Source: Thereva unica
Lineage: Eukaryota; Arthropoda; Insecta; Diptera; Therevidae
NCBI GenBank assembly: GCA_949987705.1
Contig: OX465283.1
Coordinates: forward strand, 78,439,720-78,503,719
DNA: 64,000 bases
Direction of reading: 5' to 3'
In this document: piece after piece, positions 23,530 through 35,700 of the stretch
Layout: each line of letters begins with the position of its first letter
Position numbering within the stretch: position 1 is the stretch's first letter
Program-made: the position numbers and the translations under genes
The notes under the pieces: generated by a model
What the model was told of the DNA's origin: nothing
Database searches by the model: none
Seen by the model: the letters and a program-made list of their open reading frames with translations, nothing else

Positions 23530-26500
23530 GGGGGATACTTGGATGAACTTGTGCCCTAGAGCTATAGAATTTATGTTTATGTACTTCTTGAGTCGATTTG
23601 CTACATTATCCCTCGAATGCGTAATGTCTACTTTCTAGATCGAAACATCCCTTCGATTAACATTGCTCGGTCCTAGGGTCGAAGGCGTAGTGGCTACATT
23701 TTGCATTACAATTAACTCCAATATAAAAGCATATGAGCTACTTTTCAAATTACGATTTCTTTCCATAGGTATTCACATTGCCTCCAATTTTTACAAAAAA
23801 AAAATATTTCATTCCGATTTCGTGAATTCGTAAACTCCCTACTGGATAGGAATATTCGCCATAAGTACCTCTACTATCGTTCCGGGTTAGTAGTTGCATT
23901 ATGTAATGGAACCGTCGATAGTACCTCTAGTCGGGGGTTTACATTTAAATTGTTGGTCTTCCACGTAAAAAATATAATTTCATATTCAATGTATTTACTT
24001 TCTTATCATGTTAGCAGTTGAATCTTCTTATATTTTATAAAAGCGAATATTAATGAAGCTTTTGCTTACAAAAATCACCTGTTTTAAAATTTATTTCATA
24101 TAAATATTTCACTTAAAGCGAACTATAAAGAGTTTCGATAAAATTGTCAATATTTAGATATTTATTACGTGTTGACCTACTAGAAACCAATAACATGTGA
24201 GAACGTATATTAAACTAAAATATTCTTCACAAAAATATCAAGGAATTCCCAGACGATCCTTTAATGATTTATGTTCTCCATCTGAACTTGTTGACTTTTA
24301 TGTAATCCTTTTTAAGATATTGGTTATATTTTTACTAAAATTATTATAAGCATTTAAGAAACGTTTAATCCAGGAGTATCTTAGTTGTTTATACACACAT
24401 ATACTCGTATATTTGTCTGTACTACAGACGCAAACGATTAAGTCGCATAATAAACCAGTCCTTATCTTATACCACACTTCTTATAAATTCTTTCTTTATA
24501 TAAATAGCGCGCCAAAGCAAAGGCGAAATTTCGCAATAAATTTGAAAAGATAAAGGCTTGGTGGGTTGTTGAATGTTAATAGCGCACTATATTGTTTTTT
24601 TTGCCATTTTATTTCTTATCAATAATCTCTAAATATTGATTAACTTTTAAAAATATTGGGAAAATATCCAGTGAATGAATCAAAAGTTACTTAAATCCTT
24701 AAAAGAAATAAATATGAAAGAATCTTTTCGCTGGAGTTTATTTTATTGTATCCAAAGGATTAGGCAAGGGGCAATTTTCATTTGCATTAAATTCCCCCCA
24801 AAGACATGATACGCCAAAAGGCTTAAAACCCGTCTCATGTTTGTCGTCCACTATAATAAAAGCTAGGAGAGATTAGCTCCACCCAGAGCAGACATCAGTA
24901 AACTATTAAAGAGCTTAAAAACCCTTGGGTTTCCTTTTGGCTAAAGTTGCAGACAAGCAACTAGGACGAATATTTATCTTTTCAGCCAACGGCAGTTTAT
25001 ATATCTTATACGTTTCTACCTTTCTGTATATTATTGCCTCAGCGTTATACAAAACATTTGTGGTTATACAACAAACAAATAGAATATATATTTAAAAAAA
25101 ACACAAGAAAATTTGTCTACCAACATATTTACAAGTCAGGAGAAAATTGAAAGTTTTTTCTCCGTGAATGGAATTCACGATGGGGGAGTTATGGATGAAC
25201 GTTTTTTATTTGTATCCTATCCTATTCGCTACGTAGACTCTTAAATCAAGTTGTCAGCCACGAAAATTTTCCTTAATTCGATATCCTAGTAAGCATTTAT
25301 AGTAACTTTCGCTTTCATACCATCATTGAGGTGTTGAGACTAATACGTTAATACTTCTATATAGGGACAAATGTTTGTATTGTCCTTTTTTAGTTGAAAG
25401 TGCAATTGAAAGTAGCTTTCCCTATTTCAAAGCTTATTTTTGATATCTATGTGTATGTGTAAATCGTCCTTAACTATATACAATTTTATGGTAAAATCGA
25501 TGATATCTTACAGACTATATGCCGTTGGGATAATGTTTATGTGTAGTGGTAAACTTTCCTTTTTACTTCTATATTAAAAACAGAAAGCTTTCATACTTCA
25601 AAACTTTCAAGGAGTTTCGATTTCAAAACACAACACACTTACACACTTATATGTATATATGTATGTTATTCAGTCACAGGATGCAAGAAGTATGTATATA
25701 CAAAGGCAGACAATTACTGCTTACGTATGTATGTATAAAACCACAATAAAAGCTTTTAGATATATATGTTTGTTTGTGTATATACCCATAAAAACCAATA
25801 GGATCTATTACATTTTTATCCGTTCCTCTTCACATTGATAGACCGAATAAAAGTAATATGGTCTGCCCCCATTTCAACCCTCGTCGAAAACTGTAATAAT
25901 TTTAGTTAAAGCGCAAAATATCCTGCAATCCCACCTCCTTGTCCTTTTCTATATAGAGAAAGAATTTATGACGTTTTGCACTCTTGCCCACACACACAAT
26001 ATATCATATACCCCACATAATATCCTTCCATAGAAAAGCTCAGCTCAACTGCATTTATGGTGTTCTTGAAAATGTGCTCCTCATTGAAAGGACTCCCCAA
26101 ACTCCTTGACGTCAGCCAATTGTGTGCTTTAACATTCATTTCTGGGAGGCACTTTAATGTTACTGACCTAGAAAACATTTTGAAAGAAAAGAAAATAATT
26201 ATGCTGTAGTGTGAGTTTTAGTCCTTGAGATACAATTTTAGCTTAAGGTAATTCCTTCACTAGGGAGGCTTGGCTTGGAATTTATATATAAAAAGGAATC
26301 TATGGTCATAATGATATAAAGAGGATGCCGTAATAACTGTTTTTCTACGATTTTCTCGAGGGTGAAATTGTTGTCTTTATCTTTCAAATATCCTTTTTTT
26401 TAAATTAAAGAAGAAATTAAATGGCTGCCCAAAATAAAATATTAATGCTTTTCCACCGAAAAGAAATTGATAAAGATATTTATATTTGTGGATTTTTAAG

Positions 26501-26660
26501 AGGTTATTTTGTTATTGGATGGATTTGATAGTGTAAATACGAATATATTAAAGAAAGAAGTTGTTTTAAGGCGAAGGTAATTCCATATGAGTTTTGTTTG
26601 TATAACATTTTCAAGAAATATTTTTCATATTAACAAAAAAAATTAAAAAGGAGACTAGTC
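23530..26660. other. Gene-free AT-rich spacer
   Basis: No gene supported. Short frames (25546-25749, 25966-26178) have no motifs. The sequence has simple ATGTATGTATA-type strings and T/A runs, typical of fly introns or intergenic DNA. Confidence 0.45.
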
Positions 26661-26669
26661 CTGGGGCCG

Positions 26670-27720
26670 TATTCTCTTGTACAATATTGTTAAATTCGAT
26701 CAGATAACTAAAAAGCTTTCACGTAAAAATTTAACAATATTGTTAAATTTTTAAGTCAATATTGGCAACAAGCTAGAACCCAGTGTAAGCGCTGCACCAA
26801 GGTCAATAGTATGGCGTGCGCCAAAACAATTGGAAATCTCAAATTCGCTTTTTCCATGGGCAGTGAAAGTCTGACATCCCACCACGAAAATATATTCGAA
26901 AAGAAAAGTGTCACTCGCCTCGTTTAAAAATCCAAATCATTATATTCAACGGTGTCACTCTTGTCGTGGTCAGATGCTATGGCGCAGCACCGTAAACGAA
27001 TTTCGAACGGGAAACTACAATGCACGTGCGTTTGTATTTAATCCATACACGAAATGTTAATGTGTATGGAACTGTCATTTCTCCACCTGCGTTTAAATTT
27101 CAAATTCTTTTGCTGTGAGCTATATAGCTTCCGTTTAGTCTGCAGTTGAAGAAGAATTTTAATATACACTAGGCGGCATTAAAGACATTTTTTCGTACTT
27201 TTGTTCCGAATTATAAAATAATAAAATGTTCTGCTATCGAACGGAATTTCGCCACTTCCAATGGAGCGTGTTGTTTTTAAACTGTTCCATAGATATGATG
27301 CTTTCCAGCATGCGTTAAGCTCATTTGCAGGCATGGATAGAGGTATAACAGGCAAAGTCCGGCAGAAATCCCCTTCAGGTGGGGTCAGAGCGCCTCCCAT
27401 AGGTTGGCTTTTCCTCAGAAATCTATCAAAGCCCTATCAAGCGCTTCGAGCGATTTTTATGAGCCATGGTGAATTAATACCAAATTGTAATTTTGCACGT
27501 TTTATGGGATGTCCATTAAAATTATGAGGCGTTTAGGGGGGAGGGGTTCGAGCCGAATCTCATCCAATCTCGCGTGTGGAGAGGGGGCGGTTCTTGGCAA
27601 ATATCACGTAATTTTTTTCCTTAAAAAACAGTGTAAAATTGCTAGAAAACTGGTAAAAAATTAAGAAAACTGGTGAAAATTAAGTAAAATCTGTTTCTCC
27701 ACTAAAGATCCCAATTAACT
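26670..27720. other. Gene-free stretch with old repeat debris
   Basis: AAATTTAACAATATTGTTAAATTT (palindromic, 26728-26751) lies near 26740. A GC-rich block at 27340-27600 (AGGGGGGAGGGG, GGTTCGAGCCGAATC, TCACGTAATTTTTT) resembles the interior of the GGGGCTGTCC MITE at 39522 and may be a relic of that family. Confidence 0.35.
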
Positions 27721-27721
27721 T

Positions 27722-28185
27722 ACAGGCCGCCGACAGGACAGGTCGGCAGTCACGGCCCGATGAAGGCCACGCGTTACTCAGTCTGACTGAGGGATGAGGA
27801 CTTCGGGTATTCGCCTGACAGGCCGTGGCATCCAGGTAACGTCATGATTCCCTTCAGACACACAGGCGAAGGCGACAATTTAACATAGCAGGTTGTTAAT
27901 TAAAGTGCAAAAACGCTCATGTTCAAGGAAAACTTTAAATGCACACACGTTGGCTGGCGAAGGGGGCAACGGTAACAGAAAAAACGTTTAAAATACATGG
28001 ACCATCATTTTCGCTAATACAATTGGCAGGCGGTGCGGAGAAATTAAATGTATGGGAAATTCTCTCGCAAGCGGCCGCCAGACTCACGCCGTGAACACTT
28101 ATGAACAAGCGCGAACACGATTGTGGATGGTTTTCGCGCCTTGCTTTTCGTTCTGAGTGGATACGGCTTAATGGCAATTTATCGA
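27722..28185 (+). repeat. Dispersed repeat, copy B
   Basis: Inverted relative of 22981-23525. The homology runs through CAGTCTGACTGAGGGATGAG, GACAGGCCGTGGCATCC and ACACACAGGCGAAGGCGAC, is interrupted by about 170 bp (27880-28060), then resumes at AGACTCACGCCGTGAAC and TGTGGATGGTTTTCGCGCC. No open frame is shared by both copies. Confidence 0.65.
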
Positions 28186-28533
28186 ATTAACAGCTATTTT
28201 CATGTACTATTAGATCTGATAATACAGTAGCAAGCGGCAAAAATTAATATTGCAATATGCCGGTACATACTATACCTTATTTTATTTTGGAACTTAAATG
28301 GAATATGTACACCTGTTTGTTTTTAATATGCAAACGTAAAATAATCAGAACATAAACAAAGCACGCGACTGTAGTGATAAAACACTATAAACACAAAATT
28401 TTTCAAAACCAGCGACTGCAATTGACAACTGTTTTGTGGAGAAAATTTTCCTGCAATTTTCCGTAAAAATGGTGTATATTACCTTAATACCACCTAAATT
28501 TAGTAAATTTCATACTACGTATAAATTACATTA

Positions 28534-28986
28534 GCTGCGTTCCTTTTCTGCTAATTTTTACTATTTTTTACACTTGCGTACTAGCAACTACACTTGCTCT
28601 TATAAACGAGTAGATAGCACTTGCAATTAAACAATTTAAATCCGCTAGGGGGAAAGCGGCCATTTCGAGTCTATTGTGAATTATTTTCACTTACGCCATT
28701 ACCCGCTAGATGGCTTTTATTTGTGTCGAGATGATTTGCTCATATAAAAACGTCCATAAATAAAACTTCAGTCGTATAATTATCGAAAATTTTATATTTC
28801 GTTTTACTTTAGAAATTATCGCATTAATTTCTCCATTGTGTTACAAATTCTTCTTTTAAGAATTTTTTATTTGTAAAGTTTAAAAGTAACGTCAAAAATT
28901 TCAACTGAGATTTTACTCAAATCAGAAAATTTTGCGTTCCTTTTCTGCTCTGCTCAGAAGTACTAAATAAAGAAAAGGAACGCAGC
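28534..28986. repeat. 453 bp MITE with TA flanks
   Basis: Inverted ends GCTGCGTTCCTTTTCTGCT and AGAAAAGGAACGCAGC, with TA on both sides (28532-28533, 28987-28988). The interior is AT-rich and non-coding. A TA target fits Tc1/mariner-type mobilisation, but that is inference. Confidence 0.8.
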
Positions 28987-29285
28987 TAATATCGCCAGAC
29001 CCGTGACATATATAAACCTAGTATCGAAATAGTTTGCTTTCACTTTTTTTTTCATTTGACATTTGGAGTAGTAAGCAGCAAAAATGGATATTGTCAAGTT
29101 CTTTAATCAAAATAATCAGAACATAAAAATGTTGAGAAGACAAAGCAGACACCAACGAACGGACAAACTAACGAAAAATGTCAAAAATGAATGGGTTTTG
29201 TTGCCGCTTTTATAAAAACTTCATGGCTTGCTGTTCGTTCGTTCGTTTTGTCTGCTCCGTGTCTGTTCAGTGTCTGCCCGTCTAA

Positions 29286-29686
29286 AGGCCGGGACACACA
29301 TATCCGCACCGTGTGTCGAACGACCCGCGGAGAGAAAGTAAACAAGTACAATTTTACTAGTCACCCACAAGGAAAAGGAAACATGCAATCATGAATGCTG
29401 GAAACCTTCCAAGGAAGCATTCTCGAGTTTGGAGTAGTTCATATTCTTTTTATCCATCCATGTCATTGGATGGAAGACTAAGAATGAAGCTTTTGCGGAA
29501 ATAAAATTCAAAAAATTCTCTATACCTTCTCTGGGCAACGAACAGGAAGGCTTCCTTATTCCTACCAATAGGAAGCATTCTCAATTTTCCTTGTGGGCAG
29601 TCCCCACATTTCCGTGTCCGCACCGGGTCAAATTACTTGAGTTTTGTTTTTGCCTGGACACGGTGCGGTTATGTGTGTCCCGGCCT
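29286..29686. repeat. 401 bp MITE with ~29 bp inverted ends and TAA target duplication
   Basis: Left end AGGCCGGGACACACATATCC and right end GGTTATGTGTGTCCCGGCCT are inverted with one mismatch in the first 29 bp. TAA flanks both (29283-29285, 29687-29689). A 3 bp TAA duplication is typical of PIF/Harbinger-type elements. Inside it, CCCACAAGGAAAA (29364) and TTTTCCTTGTGGG (29585-29597) form a second, nested inverted pair. Confidence 0.82.
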
Positions 29687-29689
29687 TAA

Positions 29690-30498
29690 AAGGGGGCTTT
29701 GGAAATATCAAGTTACCTTTAAAATTTTTATATTTGTTTAGTTTTGTATAGTTACTACAGGAACTATTTATTAAAGTAGAATATACAACTGCTACAAATA
29801 TCATAATATTATGTCTGTCGCTACTTAGTTTATTTTCATATCATGATCTCCGTATTATGATATCGAAATCACACGTCTGCCCTGGGCTTTACCTTAATAC
29901 CACCTAAATTTAACAAAACTCATACTAAGTATAAATGAGATTGTTAACCTGGTATACAGCTAGTATTAAGTGACATACATGTAGTATAAACGTAATATTT
30001 GGAATATTGTAATATCGATACCACATGTGTGTCAAGGGTATAAAGCAATCAGGAATTGTTTCATAGTTGATTTTTCAACAATTATATACTCTTTGTATAT
30101 GATGATTTATACGTGTGTATGAAGATATTCAAATATATTTTAAATTAGATAAGATTATTTTAATCAACAACTAATGTTAAGCGTAAAATTTAGTAAGAAA
30201 ATTAGCATAGAATAATTTATAATAAAAAAATGTTATTTTTAATATTGAATAGCTAGAATTAGCTAGAATTTTGCTTTAAGTATTATAAGAACCGAATTGC
30301 AATCAATATATAATTAATATAATGACAAATATGTAACCCGATTATTATTGTATTATTGTAAATTAAAAATCGATCCATTTATATATAACGTTCAAAACAG
30401 AAAAATTAACAAGATTTTTAGCCTCAGATTTTTAAAGCAGTTAATTTTATATTTTCAAAATTTTGCTACTATATCAACTAATCTATTTTTCTTCTTAG
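29690..30498. other. AT-rich sequence upstream of the terminal exon (probable intron)
   Basis: No exon recognised. The string ACCTTAATACCACCTAAATTTA at 29890-29911 repeats that at 28480-28501, so the two MITE-bearing blocks to the left share a duplicated backbone. The 3' end is a pyrimidine tract and AG at 30497-30498. Confidence 0.45.
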
Positions 30499-31140
30499 GT
30501 TTCACTTTCCTCACGCCCACCAGATATTGTAATGTCTGATGAGAGCAGTCGGGATTCTATACAAGACCCACTACAGATGTCCCCAGGATCAGGATATTTC
30601 ACTCAGCCGTTACATTGCAAAACCTCAACTGTACAGCTAATTCGACATTTTGGTTCTAATCCTCTAATAGGAGGAGTTGGCATGCTCCCATCACCGCCAA
30701 TTCCAACACCAATCGATGATTTATCGCCACCGGGACTAATATCAATTAACGATTGTGATTCTAGTAGTGACAGCGGCATTGAATGTAATATTCAAAATAG
30801 CTATATAAACGAAAGGAATTCAAAATTTTCGACCAATTATCCGGCATCAAATGTTTCATCAGAGCCGGGAGGCTGCATCAGTACTACAGGAACGAATATG
30901 GGCAACAGATCTCCAGTTATGAAAACATCAAAGAGCGGAACTGAAGAGCCACCGCCCACGCCATCCGAAAGCAGGAAGATGTCGTTCTCATTTTTGGACG
31001 ATCAAAATCCTTTATGTTCACCATTTCTAATGGAGCTTGGCAATGATGATTATGAAATGAATGAATCGATCAATGCCGATTTTCTGCAGGATAATGAACT
31101 AACAAAGGTCCTTACTGAATGGACCTATGAAATGACATAA
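30499..31140 (+). CDS. Terminal coding exon of an unrecognised gene
   Basis: A pyrimidine tract and AG (30497-30498) precede an open frame that runs to TAA at 31138-31140. The frame is open upstream of the first ATG (30532), reading VSLSSRPPDIV before MSDESSRD, so I read that Met as internal and this as the last exon (213 residues, phase 0). The protein is rich in Ser, Pro, Asn and Asp. It has short linear stretches such as LPSPPIPTPIDD, DSSSDSGIE and EEPPPTPSESRKMSF, and an acidic C-terminus ending KVLTEWTYEM. No folded domain, membrane segment or signal is visible. It looks like the disordered, phosphorylatable tail of a regulatory protein. Codon use and the long clean frame in very AT-rich surroundings support coding. 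Upstream exons were not found, so they are far to the left or outside the window. Alternatively 30532 is the start of a 202-residue protein with a spliced 5' UTR. Confidence 0.75.
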   Translation, partial: VSLSSRPPDIVMSDESSRDSIQDPLQMSPGSGYFTQPLHCKTSTVQLIRHFGSNPLIGGVGMLPSPPIPTPIDDLSPPGLISINDCDSSSDSGIECNIQNSYINERNSKFSTNYPASNVSSEPGGCISTTGTNMGNRSPVMKTSKSGTEEPPPTPSESRKMSFSFLDDQNPLCSPFLMELGNDDYEMNESINADFLQDNELTKVLTEWTYEMT

Positions 31141-33140
31141 TGTATACATATGTAAACAAATTCATATTTTCATACATGCATGTTTCTAAAAAAAACATAA
31201 TGACGAACATAAATGTCTTATTCGTATGTAGATCTTACATTTTAAGTAATTTTTACTTTATATCAAATAAAAAAAATGAAAAAAAAATATAAAAAAATAT
31301 AAAAAAACTAAATAAAATGAATAAATAAAAATCAGAACTTATTCAATTTAAATATAAAAATCAAGAAAAAAAAACTATTTTAAAAAACAAAAAACCATTA
31401 AGGTTTTCATGGCTGTACTATACTAAAATGATTATTTTTTTGTTTTTTTTTTTAATTTAATGCATTTAAAAAATGTTGTTTAATAACAAAAGAAAAATGA
31501 GAAATATTTGGGTATTTTGAGATTGTATAGAATGAATAAGTCCTGATATTTCTGTAATTATTTAAAAAAAAAATAAATAAAAAAAATATATATTGATATA
31601 TACATTCAAAAAATTAATAAAAATATATTAAAAATGCCGATTTATTAAGAAAATATGAAAATGAATACAACAACTGGTATAAAACAAAGTAAATCTAATA
31701 GAAATAGTTTTTAGTAAAAAGATTTAAAAAAGAAAACTGTGCTGCCCCTAAAATATGTAACGAACTTTTATTTTTGACTAACGCATACCACAGATGCAAA
31801 ATTGAATATAGTAAAAAAAATATAATCGGATCCTTAAGCAAACTATATGCCAATAATATTACACTTTTTTTTGTAATAGGACTCAATCTTGTTTTGTAGA
31901 TTTTTTAATAATTTAATAATGGTGACGGAAATTTTAATTTTTCTTAATTTTATTTTTTATTTTTTAAATTTTATTTTAGCAACATTTGTTACATTGAATA
32001 CTGTTTTTCTTTTTCTTTAGTTTTTAATGTTTGCGGGCATATTTTTTCATAAATAATTGATGTTTTTTTAAATCTCCCGAAAAATAAATATTTTGGACAC
32101 GCATCCTTTTAAACACTTGAAATATAGAAAATGAAATTTTTGGTGCCATTACATAAAAATAATTTTTTTTATTTTGTTTCGCGACAATAATTTAATGAAT
32201 TTGCCTTAGTTTTTCAATTCATTTTTGTTTTTGTTTTTTTTTTAAATAGGAAGGTTGCGTTTAGTTTTCAAATTACCCTGTAAATTACAAATTATGCCTT
32301 AAGTACAATTTAAATCTCAGAAAAATCAAATAAAAGATTCACTATACATAATAATTTAAAGCTCCGAAAATGCCCTTTTTTTATAATCCTTATGTAATTT
32401 CAGTTCGAATATTTTACTTTTTTGTTTTGTTTTTTCTTTTTAATTTTTGAATAAGATAAAATAATTCTTAAATGCAATATTTTACTCATTATTTTTAAAA
32501 TGTACAAAAACACATAATGTATTCTTTTTTTTTGTAATTTATTTTTAACTCATGATAATTTTCTTTTGCTTTTTTTATTCAACTATTTTTTATTATAGAA
32601 GTCATGGTTACTATTTAAAAAAAACATCTTAACCTAAATATAAAGTGTAGTTTTTTTGGTATACAATTCATACTTCATTATAAAAAGAATAATAATTGAT
32701 ATATATAAAAGCCAAATAAGAAAAAAGAAATACATAATACATAGAAAATAGTTTCTTTTATCGAATGCAGGTTCTTTTTGAGGTTTTTTTGTTTTAATGG
32801 TTATTAAATAAAAATTTTTGGTCAGATTATAAAAGGCAAAATAGTTTGTTTTTATTTAAACATACCTTGAACCCAACTTTTTTTCAGACCTGGGAAGTAT
32901 GCTTAAGAATCAAGATATGGAACAGATCATTGACTCACAGCTCGCGTTAAGGCACCGGGAAGTGATGACCAACAAGAGGTTTAATATTATAATACACTTG
33001 AAGCCCTGAAGGGCATGGCAGATAAAACTTCTGCTATTTGTGCAACATTTTCAAGAATGCTGTCCAAAATGGGGCTCCAAACGATCCGTCTCCCTTTGAT
33101 GGCTCAGTCTAGCTTTACGCAGTACTAGGTTGGCCAGCAG
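31141..33140 (+). other. AT-rich 3' UTR and downstream spacer of the 30.5 kb exon
   Basis: About 2 kb of extremely A/T-rich sequence with many A- and T-runs and no credible reading frame. The first AATAAA (31266-31271) lies 126 bp after the stop and several more follow, so 3' end choice is uncertain. A LINE 3' end starts at about 33145. Confidence 0.5.
31266..31271 (+). promoter_or_regulatory. Candidate poly(A) signal
   Basis: First AATAAA after the stop codon at 31138-31140. Other AATAAA copies follow within 60 bp and beyond, so this is only the earliest candidate. Confidence 0.35.
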
Positions 33141-33144
33141 CATT

Positions 33145-35285
33145 TTTTTTTTGTGGTAAGATGAAGCTTAGGAGTCACCCTTTGTAGTACTAGTCCGTCA
33201 TGTCTTACAAGTCGTGCTGCAATGTATAGTAGTAAGCTTGATCTGAGGGAAAGCTGAAATAGGAAAGGTTAGGAGTCTGGAGGGTGTATGAGTAGATGTC
33301 GATGAACCTTGAGTTTGAACTCTGAGATGTTATATGAGCTCGGAAACATCGAATGCGGAAGAGAGTTCCACAATCAAGTTGTTCTATTTATAAACAAACT
33401 GCTAAACCGTAATGCGCGTGAAGAAGAGGGCTGTAGCGTGAAGGGGTTAGCCGAGTTGGCTAGTCTTGTGTTGCGGGAGAAAAATTGCTGAATGTAGGAC
33501 TTGTAGATTGTAGCCAAGGCAGCTGGATGAAGTAGAAACTTGCATCTCTTGAGGGATCCGAGGCATTGATACGTTTGTTTGGTGACGTGGAGTATGTGAT
33601 CATTCCATCGCAGATCGTTCGATAAAGTTACGCCGAGAATGTTAAGATATGGATCAGCTGTTTTATTATCCTCGCTCAGACGCTCACTGAAATGGGGGGA
33701 AGGTTGATGAAGGTTTTAGTGGAGAATAGACAGTACTTGGTTTTGGTTTCATTGAACTCGACACGATTCTTGAGGCCCCAATCAAGAAAGAGTTGAATGT
33801 CCGCGTTAAGAGAGTTGGACATGAGTTCACGTTGTAAGAGACAAGGTCTGGCACTTGCTTGTCTTATGTTGTCGGAGGGTAACGAAAAGTACCGTTTTCG
33901 GCAAAACTATGAAGTGGATTTTGGAGGGGATTGAGAGCAGATCATTAATGAATATAAGAAAGAGAGTAGGTGAGATAATCGCCCCTTGGGGAACGCCGGC
34001 GGATATGCAGTGAGGGCTGGATTCAACGCCATCCAATACTACCTTGATTGAACGGCCAGAAAGAAAGCTCTCAAGCTAGTTCCTTAGAACTGAGTCAATA
34101 CCAATAGCTTGGAGTTTCGACAGCGGAGCGGGATGCCATACTCTGTCGAAGGCCTTGGAGATATCCAGAGCAACCAGACCAGACTCACCGGAGCCATGAA
34201 TGCTTTGGTTGATGTGTTCGGTCATGCACGCAAGAAGGTCGCCAGTAGACCTTTTTGGTCTAAAGCCGTACTGCCTGTCGTGAATAATTTGGTTAGATTC
34301 TAGATATTTCATAAGTTTGCGCAAAGGGTAAGGCACATTTTTTGAGTGCCATAGGGGGAATATTATCGGGGCTAGTGGATTTATTGACGTCAAGCTATTT
34401 GAGACATTTATACACCTCTCGTGTCCTGAAGAAAATTCCGCCCATTGGAGAATTTGAGGCGAACAGAGATGCCGATAAATCGGCTGGATTTGCTTTCTGT
34501 TATCACCTCGTTTCCATTAATGAATGGAGGGGTTGAGGAAAGGTAGAATTCTTCTTAATGGAAGTTACCAAGGACCAGAAGTTTTTGCTGTCTACGTGGG
34601 TGTTGAGGATCTTACTTCTCAATTTGTCGTCAAATTATGCTTTGACCTTCTTGATAGGAGTTTCTCGACTTGATATACTCACGCCGAAGTGACTCGTTTG
34701 GGGAACGTCTGTACGCTCTATAAGCGGCTTCCTTAGCTTGAATTGCGTTCCTACATTCCCCATTGAACCATCTGTTTAGCCTAGGCTTTATAGATATGGT
34801 AGAATGAGGAATGAACAAACACATTCCTGCCCGTATTATTTTAGTAATATAGGAAGCGGCATAGTTCGCACTGGCACTGCGGAAACACAAATTCCAGTCG
34901 GTGGCTTGGAAAAAGCGAATAAGTCCCAACCAGTTGTTGGCTTTCCCATAGTGCCCGACAGTTTTTTAGGAATTGCGTTGGTAGGAGTAAAAGATGGATA
35001 TGGGAAATTAGCGCTGACTAGTTTGTGGTCCGAGTTACCAAGGGGTAACTTCGACGGAGTATCGTGTTGGATGGGAAGTAAGAAATAGGTCAAGCAGATG
35101 GGCTCCGTGACCTTCAGCGTCTGGAACTCGAGGGATAACATCAGAAAATGGAGGACCGCATACCGATTGAAAAAGATACGTGCGTGCGGAGTATGCCACA
35201 AATTATCGCTGACAATCACTTGCGTGCTTGGATTCCGTCTAGTGCTAGTCGTTTACAAACAGCCAACAAATTTAAGCGACCAGGG
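33145..35285 (-). mobile_element. Jockey-like LINE relic, minus strand (copy 4)
   Basis: The 3' end with a T-run (poly(A) on the minus strand) and AGTCACCCTTTGTAGTACTA sits at 33145-33190. Going right: RT C-terminus, AGVPQGAIISPTLFLIF (33827-34036), RPKRSTGDLL and ALDISKAFDRVWH (34076-34393), the linker (34630-34929) and the endonuclease block LGNSDHKLVS (~34990-35020). Frameshifted throughout; a pseudogene. The longest member of the family here. The 5' boundary is not defined. Confidence 0.85.
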
Positions 35286-35700
35286 CATGGATCTGTTGTG
35301 TGTGCTGTGTATTTGGGTATTTGAGACTATAGCGAATACGGCAAGGCGGAAAAGTTGCGTTGGAAGTAGACCAAATTTGCGTTGCGTGCGTTTCATTTAC
35401 GTAACTATATGTCTGTTTGCATTTAAATGCATGCTCTTCTATTATATCAGCATGTATCTGCATCCAGCTTAAGCATCCTTCATCCGCTTGCTGCACATAG
35501 AGGACCATATTCAACGATGTAGCGTGCGTGGGGATTATATTTGAGATATTGGCGAGAGAAGGTATGCGTCGCTGAGCTCCAATGTTAGAGCGAAGACGAA
35601 TTCAGTGTAGCGCTGCGAGTCTGTTAAGTAAAGGCAAATGAAACAAGTCAGTCAGGAGTCGGTGGACCTCAGACCTATCCCAAACGTAGATGGGTTATTT
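35286..35700. other. Unassigned stretch between two LINE relics
   Basis: Neither LINE extends recognisably through it. No frame has a recognisable motif. Confidence 0.35.

Noticed and set aside
27541..27575. GGTTCGAGCCGAATC resembling a tRNA B-box
   Set aside because: No acceptor stem, A-box or anticodon arm can be folded around it; it lies in a G-rich relic similar to a MITE interior.
30532..31140. Complete 202-residue protein starting at the first ATG
   Set aside because: The frame stays open and protein-like upstream to an AG at 30498, so a terminal exon is the better reading; kept as an alternative only.
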